Positions 58,285-64,000 of a DNA stretch of 64,000 nucleotides are shown piece by piece. Every line of letters begins with the position of its first letter. The first letter of the stretch is position 1. The DNA is from Actinomycetota bacterium (lineage in GTDB: Bacteria > Actinomycetota > Actinomycetes > S36-B12 > FW305-bin1). Both the position numbers and the translations under genes were made by a program. The stretch is taken from positions 62,001 to 126,000 of the forward strand of contig SCTR01000011.1 in assembly GCA_004297305.1 (NCBI GenBank). The letters are read 5' to 3'. The notes beneath the pieces were generated by a model that saw only the letters and a program-made list of their open reading frames with translations, was not told the origin of the DNA and searched no databases.

Positions 58285-60696
58285 GTGGCGGGGGCGGAAC
58301 TCGGGCCCGCCAGGATGACCCCCGTGCATGGCGTGCGTACCGCAGGGGGCAGGACAACGGCACATCCGCCGTTGCTCGACCGGTGGACCGCGCGGCTGCT
58401 GGTCGGCGGAGCCACTCGCCGCCCCACCGTCCGCACTCCCCTCGACATCGGCCGCGCCGCCGTGGCCATCGCCGCAGCGGCCTTGCTCTGGTGGGTCGCG
58501 GACACCCTCGGCCGCCCCGGCTGGAGCGTGAGCTGGGAATGGGTCGCCATCGGACTGCGGACCCTGGTGTTCCTCTGCCTCACCGGCGTCGCCGCCGTGG
58601 TGGCGGTGGTCGCAGCCCGCAGCGGTCGCTGGCCCCTGGCAGCGGCCGCCGCCGTCGCCGTACTCGGGTCGGCGACCTTGCCGCTGGTGCTGGATCGTGA
58701 CGGGCTCAGCGCCGACGCCGCGGCGTGGATCGCGACACTGGCTGGGGCCACTGCGGTATGGCCGCACACGATGTCGGTGGTACGCCGGACCCTCCTGCTC
58801 GGCGAACTGGCTGCTGCCGTCCTGGTCCTGACCGCGCCGAGCCTGTCGCTGTCGGCGCTGCTGGCCGGGGCGTTCGCCGGCTATGCCGCCGGCTGCCTGT
58901 GGCGACTGGCCTTCGGCCGCGACGTCGATCGCGTCCCGGTCGCCGATGCGCTGGCCGGCTGCGCCGAACTCGGCCTCGACCTGTCGTCGCTGGTCCCGGC
59001 CGGCGGAAGCCGCATCGGCGACCGTTTCATCGGGCATTCACCGGACGGCGCGGTCGAGGTGACCGTGTACAGCCGCGGCGCCGTCGACGCCCAACTGGTG
59101 ACGCGCGTGGCCCAGATCGCCTGGTACCGAAGCCCTCGGCTGCCCGCGCCGTTCACTCGGCTGCAGCATCTGGAACATCACGTCGCGATGGTCGAGCACG
59201 CCGCGGCCCACGGGGTCGCCACCGCCACCGTCGAACTGGTCGGCTTGGCCGGTGCCGGCGAGGACGGCATCGTCGTCACGTCGTACGGCGACCCCGTGGC
59301 CCTCGCCGACCTGCCGGTCGCCGAGCTGGACGCAGCGCGGATCGCCGCGGTCTGGACGACCGTCCGCGCCCTCGGCGACGCCGGGATGGCCCACGGTCGC
59401 CTTGACGGATCCACCATCGCGTTCCAGGGCACCGACTGCGTCCTGCTGGATCTGGTCGGCGGTTCGCTCATCACCTCGCCGCGCGCCGTCGCCGCGGACC
59501 GCGCGGCCTGCCTGGTGGCCACCAGCCTGGTGGTCGGCCCGGATGCCGCGGTCGCCGCGGCGCACGAGGCGCTGGGGACGGCAGGGCTGGCAGCGGTCGT
59601 CCCCGTACTGCAGGCTGCCGCCCTGCCTCGCAGCCTGCGCCCGGCACGCCGTTCCACCACCCTGAACGACCTGCGGCAGAAGGCGGCCGCGGCCGCGCAG
59701 ACGCAACCCGGCGAGCTGGCCGAGATCCACCGGGTCCAGCTGTCCAGCGTGCTGCTGGCCGCCGGAACCCTGCTCGGACTGTGGTTGCTCATCGGCGAGC
59801 TGACCGGCTATTCCGACGTCCTCGCGGAGATGCTGACCGCGAACTGGTGGTGGATCGCCGTGGCGTTCGCCGTCGGCATCTCGACCGATCTGACTGAGGC
59901 CGTGGCGCTTTCGGGCGCGGTAGCAGCTCGGTTGCGGGCCGGGCCGCTGGTCATGCTGCGGCTGGCCGACGGCTTCTTCGGCCTCATCGGCGGCACCGTC
60001 GCGACCACTGCTGCGGCCGTGCGGTTCTTCCAGAAGGAGGGACTGGGAGCATCGATCGCGTTGAGCTCCGGCGTCCTGTACAGCCTGGCCGGCTTCGCCG
60101 ATCAGGTGGTGCTGTCGGCGATCGCCCTGTGTTTCGCGTGGGGAGCGTTCTCGCTGTCGTCGGTTCGAGCCGGCAGCGACGGTACGACATCGACCGACGG
60201 CGGCCCGGACTGGCTGGTACTCCTGCTGGCCGGACTCGTGGTCATCAGCGTGGTGGTCGGCATCCTCGCGTTGCGGCCCCGCTTCCGCCGGGCGGTCCGG
60301 GACAAGGTCAAGCCGCAGTACACCTTGGTCCGGGACAACCTGCGCGACATCGCCAGCCAGCCCGGCAAGCTGACGCGGCTGTTCGGCGCCAACGTCGCCA
60401 CCCAGGTGCTGCTCGCCGTCTGCCTCGGGCTGTGCCTGCATGCGTACGGCGGCAACAGTTCCATCGCGGTTCTCATCCTGGTGAACACCGCTGCGTCGTT
60501 GCTCGGCGGGCTCGCCCCTGTCCCGGGCGGGATGGGAGTGATGGAGAGCGCGATCATCACCGGGCTGCTGGCGGCCGGCGTACCGCAGGAACAGGCGATC
60601 CCGGCGACGTTCTCCTACCGGTTGATTACGGCGTATCTGCCGCCGGTGTGGGGCTATCCCGCGGTGATCTGGCTGCGCCGGCACGACTACCTGTAG
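58285..60696 (+). CDS. large flippase-like membrane protein (UPF0104/MprF N-terminal type) with degenerate kinase-like region
   Basis: An 803-residue protein. Helices at ~55-185 lead to a soluble region (~215-420) that resembles a degenerate protein kinase: 'VRALGDAGMAHGRLDGSTI' in the place of the catalytic loop and 'CVLLDLVGG' in the place of the DFG motif. The C-terminal ~310 residues form the UPF0104/lysylphosphatidylglycerol-synthase-type membrane domain ('LADGFFGLIGGTVATTAAAVRFF' in part, 'GLAPVPGGMGVMESAIITGLL' in part). Similar fusions occur in actinobacteria. It may move lipids or polyprenyl-linked compounds. Start at GTG 58285 or ATG 58315. Confidence 0.8.
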   Translation: MAGAELGPARMTPVHGVRTAGGRTTAHPPLLDRWTARLLVGGATRRPTVRTPLDIGRAAVAIAAAALLWWVADTLGRPGWSVSWEWVAIGLRTLVFLCLTGVAAVVAVVAARSGRWPLAAAAAVAVLGSATLPLVLDRDGLSADAAAWIATLAGATAVWPHTMSVVRRTLLLGELAAAVLVLTAPSLSLSALLAGAFAGYAAGCLWRLAFGRDVDRVPVADALAGCAELGLDLSSLVPAGGSRIGDRFIGHSPDGAVEVTVYSRGAVDAQLVTRVAQIAWYRSPRLPAPFTRLQHLEHHVAMVEHAAAHGVATATVELVGLAGAGEDGIVVTSYGDPVALADLPVAELDAARIAAVWTTVRALGDAGMAHGRLDGSTIAFQGTDCVLLDLVGGSLITSPRAVAADRAACLVATSLVVGPDAAVAAAHEALGTAGLAAVVPVLQAAALPRSLRPARRSTTLNDLRQKAAAAAQTQPGELAEIHRVQLSSVLLAAGTLLGLWLLIGELTGYSDVLAEMLTANWWWIAVAFAVGISTDLTEAVALSGAVAARLRAGPLVMLRLADGFFGLIGGTVATTAAAVRFFQKEGLGASIALSSGVLYSLAGFADQVVLSAIALCFAWGAFSLSSVRAGSDGTTSTDGGPDWLVLLLAGLVVISVVVGILALRPRFRRAVRDKVKPQYTLVRDNLRDIASQPGKLTRLFGANVATQVLLAVCLGLCLHAYGGNSSIAVLILVNTAASLLGGLAPVPGGMGVMESAIITGLLAAGVPQEQAIPATFSYRLITAYLPPVWGYPAVIWLRRHDYL

Positions 60697-60739
60697 CCGC
60701 TGCCACAGCGCGCGGCGCAGCCAGCTCACCGCAGACTCG

Positions 60740-61600
60740 TCAGGCGGCGCGCCGGGCGGTCAGCAGCAGATACTCCCAGTCCATGACCAGCCGCTCGCCG
60801 TCGCCGGTGTCGAAGCGTCGGGACAGCTCCACCAGGTCCGCGTCCAGCGCCGCCACCCGGGCAGCGTCGTCGGCGATGCCGCGGTACGCCGCGATCGTGG
60901 GTCCGTAGCACCGCTTGAAGAAGTCACGGAACTGCGCGGGCGTGGCGAAGCAGTCGACCCGCAGCGTCGCCCGGCGGGCCTCGACCTCGATGACCCGGTC
61001 GCCCAGCAACTGCCGCACGTGCTGCTCGTCACCCCACAGGACCGGCGGCTGAGTTCCCGGGGGCGGCGCCGGCACGTACGGCTTCATCGCGGCGAACATC
61101 TGCCCGATGAACCCCGCCGGGGTCCAGCTCAGCACCGCGATGGTCCCGCCGGGCCGGCAGACCCGCGCGAGTTCGTCGGCGGCGGCCTGGTGGTGGGGAG
61201 CGAACATCACCCCGACGCAGGACAGCACGACGTCGAACGTCGAGGCGGGCCAGGGCAGGTCTTCGGCGTCGGCTTCCTGCCAGCCGAGCTGCACCCCGGC
61301 ACGGGCCGCGTCGGCCTGCCCGGCGGCGAACAACTCGGGTGTCAGGTCGCTGGCAATGACGCGAGCACCCTGCGCGGCAGCAGGAATCGCCGCATTGCCG
61401 GACCCGGCAGCGACGTCCAACACCTGCTGTCCCGCCGTGACGCCGGCTGCGGCGACCAGCGCCGGACCCAGGTCGGCGATCACGTCATGGGCGACTGCCG
61501 GATAGTCCCCCATCGCCCACATGCCGCGGTGTTTCGCCTTCAGCGCCCGGTCGCCGGATCCGGTATCGGCGGTCGGTGCCGTGCTCGTCGTCGTACTCAT
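60740..61600 (-). CDS. SAM-dependent class I methyltransferase
   Basis: A 286-residue enzyme. The SAM-binding motif is 'VLDVAAGSGNAAIPAA' (~61-76), with 'VIASDLTPELFAAG' as motif Post-I and 'DVVLSCVGVMFAPHH' as motif II. 'LARVCRPGGTIAVLSW' closes the fold. The ATG is at 61600; the upstream GAGAGGGA could serve as a ribosome site. The methyl acceptor is unknown. It is divergent from an HxlR-type regulator across a 158-bp region with a GTAC palindrome, so it is the probable target of that regulator. Confidence 0.9.
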   Translation of the reverse strand: MSTTTSTAPTADTGSGDRALKAKHRGMWAMGDYPAVAHDVIADLGPALVAAAGVTAGQQVLDVAAGSGNAAIPAAAQGARVIASDLTPELFAAGQADAARAGVQLGWQEADAEDLPWPASTFDVVLSCVGVMFAPHHQAAADELARVCRPGGTIAVLSWTPAGFIGQMFAAMKPYVPAPPPGTQPPVLWGDEQHVRQLLGDRVIEVEARRATLRVDCFATPAQFRDFFKRCYGPTIAAYRGIADDAARVAALDADLVELSRRFDTGDGERLVMDWEYLLLTARRAA

Positions 61601-61687
61601 CGCAATCGATCCCTCTCGTCGGGTCGCGGGCCGTCGTCCCGGCCTGCCGCTGGCCACGACGCTAGGGAGCCGCCGTACGGCGTCCTA

Positions 61688-61702
61688 GTACGAGATCTGT
61701 AC
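61688..61702. promoter_or_regulatory. candidate HxlR operator
   Basis: GTAC-GAGATCT-GTAC is a near-palindrome (13 of 15 positions) around AGATCT. It lies about midway between the divergent methyltransferase and HxlR genes in an AT-richer patch, the usual place for an autoregulatory site. Confidence 0.45.
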
Positions 61703-61758
61703 CGCCACGTGCCCGATTGCCGCCGCCGCCCGGCCGGCTGGGATCTAGCCTGCGATCC

Positions 61759-62460
61759 ATGGGTGCCTCCTACCGTCAGTTCTGCCCGGTGTCGAAGGCG
61801 ATGGAGCTGCTCGACGAGCGTTGGACGATGCTCGTCGTTCGTGAGCTGCTCTTGGGCAGTGAGCGTTTCAACGACCTGCGCCGCGGCCTGCCGGCCATGT
61901 CACCCACCCTGCTGTCCAAGCGACTCGCACAGCTGGTCCGGGCCGGCGTCGTACGACGACAGGCCGACGGCAGTGACGTCCGGTACGTGCTGACCCCGGC
62001 CGGTCGCGAGCTCGAACCGGTGGTCACCGCCGTCGGCATCTGGGGCACCCGCTGGGTGGGCCAGCTCGGCGATGCGGACCTCGACCCGCGGCTGCTGCTG
62101 TGGGACATGCACCGGCACGTCGACTTCGGGCAGGTCCCGGACGGCCGAACAGTCGTGCAGTTCACCTTCCAGGACAAGCGCGGCAAGGACCGGGACTGGT
62201 GGTTGGTCATCACCGACGCGGGGACCGACGTCTGCGACCTCGACCCGGGCTACGACGTCTCGGTACTCCTGATCTCGAACCTGCGGACCATGGTCGACGT
62301 CTGGCGCGGCGACCTGACCTGGTCGACCGCACTGCGCTCCGGCGCGCTCGACGTCCAGGGACCTGCACCGCTGCGACGCGCTGTCCCGCAGTGGTTCACG
62401 CCGTCGAACTTCGCTGCCGTGCCGCGGCCGGCTCTCCGGAACGCGGTAGCGACACCGTAA
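61759..62460 (+). CDS. HxlR-family winged-helix regulator with C-terminal extension
   Basis: A 233-residue regulator. 'FCPVSKAMELLDERWTMLVVRELL' (in part) with the conserved Cys9 and 'SERFNDLRRGLPAMSPTLLSKRL' (in part) form the HxlR winged helix (1-95). The remaining ~135 residues resemble the SCP2-like C-terminal domain of larger HxlR proteins. Cys9 may sense quinones or electrophiles, as in YodB-type members. It is divergent from the methyltransferase. Its last 65 bp overlap the convergent kinase gene. Confidence 0.88.
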   Translation: MGASYRQFCPVSKAMELLDERWTMLVVRELLLGSERFNDLRRGLPAMSPTLLSKRLAQLVRAGVVRRQADGSDVRYVLTPAGRELEPVVTAVGIWGTRWVGQLGDADLDPRLLLWDMHRHVDFGQVPDGRTVVQFTFQDKRGKDRDWWLVITDAGTDVCDLDPGYDVSVLLISNLRTMVDVWRGDLTWSTALRSGALDVQGPAPLRRAVPQWFTPSNFAAVPRPALRNAVATP

Positions 62461-63826
62461 CCGTCGTACCGCTGGCCACCGAGCTCTGGCAGGCCACCGA
62501 CCCGCCATGGGCGGCGACCACGGCCGTGACGATCGACAGGCCCAGACCTGACCCACCGCGGCTGCGGGCCGGATCACCCCGATAGAACCGGTCGAACGCC
62601 CGATCCAGTTGCTCCGGGGTCATCCCCGGACCACCGTCACCGACGCCGATGGTGACCGTGGCGTCGTCGGAGGACATCGTCACGACGACCGCCGACGAGT
62701 GCGGAGTGTGGGTCAGGGAGTTGTCGAGCAGGTTGTCGAGCACCTGATGCAGCCGGAAGGCATCTCCGATCAGCTCGACCGGGTGCGCCGGTGCTGCCCA
62801 CTCGAGCGGCCTGGCCGGCTGGCGCGCTCTGGCGGCCGCCACTGCGTCGGCGACGACACCGGCGACGTCGGTCGGCTGACGCTCCAACGGCCGCTGCTGA
62901 TCCAGTCGGGCAAGCAGCAGCAACTCGTCGACCAGGACGCCCATTCGCGCGGCCTCGTTCTCGATTCGCGACAGCACGATCGCCTGCTGCTGCGAACTGG
63001 ACATCGCCCCGGTCCGGGTCAGTTCGGCGTACCCGCGAATCGACGTCAGCGGGGTTCGCAGTTCGTGGCCGGCATCACCGACGAACCGGCGCAGCCGTGC
63101 CTCACTGGCCTCCCGTTCGGCGAAGGCTTCCTCGATCTGCCCGAGCATCCCGTTGAGCGACGCGGACAATCGCCCGACCTCGGTTCCAGGCGCACCTTCG
63201 GGAACCCGGCGCGACAGGTCGCCGGCGGCGATGGCCTCCGCGGTGGATTCCACCACCTCCAGCGGCCGCAATCCCATCCGGACGACCCACCCGGCCGCCA
63301 CCACGGTGAGGCCGAGCACCACCAGGCCGATGACGAGGAGCCAGCAGGCGAAGGTTCGCAGGGTGCTGTCGGTCGGCTCCAACGACACCGCCAGCACCGC
63401 GCTGCCACCGTCGCCGGCCGGTAGTGCCCTGGCGCGGTACGCCGGCCCACCTCGCAGACCCGGCACCGTCACGATGGCACCGTCCAGGCTCGCCACCTTC
63501 GCCGCGGTGAAGTCAGTGAGGTCCGGGCCCGGGATGTCCTGCAACAGCGTGCCGCCGACCTGAAAGAGGATGGCGCCGCCGGAGTCCAGCCGGGTGATGA
63601 CGAAGGCACTGGGCAGCTGCCTGTCACCGGTGGCAGCGACCGGCCGATCGATCGGCGGGGGCCCGAGTCCCCGCTGTGCAGCGGCACTGAGCAGGCTGCT
63701 GTCGATCTGAGCGGTCAGCGTGGCCCGCAGGAGCACCACGGCGACGATGCCGCTGGCGAGCAGGGCGAAGGCGACCAGGACCACGACGCCCAGGGCGACG
63801 CGGTGGTGCAAGGACCAGCGCGACAT
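62396..63826 (-). CDS. HAMP-containing sensor histidine kinase
   Basis: A 476-residue two-component kinase. Membrane helices are at ~10-33 and ~159-182, with an extracytoplasmic sensor between. HAMP (~185-235) precedes the HisKA box 'DAGHELRTPLTSIRGYAEL' with His254. The ATPase part has 'QVLDNLLDNSLTHT', 'VGDGGPGM' and 'GGSGLGLSIV'. The ATG lies one base after the stop of the upstream response regulator, so the two are co-translated. The C-terminal tail overlaps the HxlR gene. The signal is unknown. Confidence 0.94.
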   Translation of the reverse strand: MSRWSLHHRVALGVVVLVAFALLASGIVAVVLLRATLTAQIDSSLLSAAAQRGLGPPPIDRPVAATGDRQLPSAFVITRLDSGGAILFQVGGTLLQDIPGPDLTDFTAAKVASLDGAIVTVPGLRGGPAYRARALPAGDGGSAVLAVSLEPTDSTLRTFACWLLVIGLVVLGLTVVAAGWVVRMGLRPLEVVESTAEAIAAGDLSRRVPEGAPGTEVGRLSASLNGMLGQIEEAFAEREASEARLRRFVGDAGHELRTPLTSIRGYAELTRTGAMSSSQQQAIVLSRIENEAARMGVLVDELLLLARLDQQRPLERQPTDVAGVVADAVAAARARQPARPLEWAAPAHPVELIGDAFRLHQVLDNLLDNSLTHTPHSSAVVVTMSSDDATVTIGVGDGGPGMTPEQLDRAFDRFYRGDPARSRGGSGLGLSIVTAVVAAHGGSVACQSSVASGTTVTVSLPRSGEPAAARQRSSTA

Positions 63827-63827
63827 G

Positions 63828-64000
63828 TCAGGGCCGCGGTTGCCGCAGTGAGTAGCCCACACCGCGCAACGTGTGGATCAGCGGTGGGTCGACCCGGTCG
63901 ATCTTCTTGCGCAGATACGAGATGTACGACTCCACGACACCGGCGTCGCCGCCGAAGTCGTACCGCCACACGTGGTCGAGTATCTGCGTCTTGGAGACCA
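63828..64000 (-). CDS. OmpR/PhoB-family response regulator, C-terminal part (cut by window end)
   Basis: Only the last 56 codons lie in the window. They encode the winged helix of an OmpR-type regulator: 'VSKTQILDHVWRYDF', 'VVESYISYLRKKID' and 'LIHTLRGVGYSL' are the standard recognition-helix and wing motifs. The stop is one base before the kinase ATG. The receiver domain and start lie beyond 64000. Confidence 0.92.
   Translation of the reverse strand, partial: VSKTQILDHVWRYDFGGDAGVVESYISYLRKKIDRVDPPLIHTLRGVGYSLRQPRP

Noticed and set aside
1-64000. tRNA or rRNA genes, insertion sequences, prophage or integration sites
   Set aside because: I read both strands of the gaps and saw no cloverleaf-like sequence, transposase, integrase or terminal inverted repeats. 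A dedicated tRNA search would settle the RNA part.

Overview
The window is a 64 kb piece of a high-GC actinobacterial chromosome (Actinomycetota). The reasons are GC-biased codons with many GTG and TTG starts, the 'helicase/Tad-like' gene neighbourhood also known from mycobacteria, an Sdh1-type succinate dehydrogenase, a HelR-type RNA polymerase ATPase, a MacS-type sensor kinase, an ECF42-like sigma factor with its DGPF partner, two luciferase-like F420-type oxidoreductases and split-barrel flavin/F420 proteins. The genus cannot be fixed from the sequence. I saw no tRNA, rRNA, insertion sequence, prophage or CRISPR array. The window looks like ordinary, gene-dense chromosome with many 4-nt start/stop overlaps.

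Layout. 1-4.0 kb: end of an MrfA-like helicase, a VanZ-like protein, three Tad-pilin-like small genes without their secretion machinery, and a YihY/BrkB membrane protein. 4.2-8.0 kb: a small unknown gene coupled to sdhCAB. 8.0-16 kb: amidohydrolase, MASE1-PAS-GGDEF diguanylate cyclase, lhgO-helR pair, siderophore-interacting protein. 16-20.1 kb: a coupled operon of a very large membrane protein, a MacS-like kinase and a LuxR-type regulator. 20.2-23.7 kb: PPOX protein, crotonase, DUF1697, LytR-CpsA-Psr protein. 23.8-25.6 kb: DGPF/YCII protein plus ECF42-like sigma factor with a likely self-recognised promoter. 25.7-28.5 kb: acyl-CoA dehydrogenase, APH-fold kinase and MaoC, resembling a split form of ACAD10/11 and the Lva 4-hydroxyacid pathway. 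28.7-36.9 kb: two LLM oxidoreductases, an orphan substrate-binding lipoprotein, an MFS protein, a DrrAB-like exporter and an aldo/keto reductase. 37.0-40.0 kb: a tandem pair of MutS-like ATPases without mismatch-recognition domains. 40.0-46.6 kb: MFS exporter, two close MarR paralogues, SDR, two VOC proteins, DoxX and a TfdA/TauD dioxygenase, probably a small-molecule catabolic module. 46.7-48.2 kb: RDD protein plus a repeat protein. 48.5-53.6 kb: second orphan binding lipoprotein, copper ATPase with a CsoR-like operator, glutaminase-STAS fusion. 53.6-64 kb: Zn metallopeptidase, ClC-like channel, DUF2461, DM13 protein, a flippase with a kinase-like region, methyltransferase/HxlR divergent pair, and a two-component system cut by the window end.

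Themes. Genes are packed so tightly that five convergent neighbours overlap at their 3' ends (4 to 89 bp). Short tandem direct repeats (14-54 bp units) recur in intergenic DNA and in a few coding N-termini. The strongest candidates for undescribed biology are the MutS-like ATPase pair, the split ACAD/APH/MaoC set, the 13-residue-repeat protein coupled to an RDD protein, the two orphan paralogous binding lipoproteins, and the flippase with a degenerate kinase-like segment.
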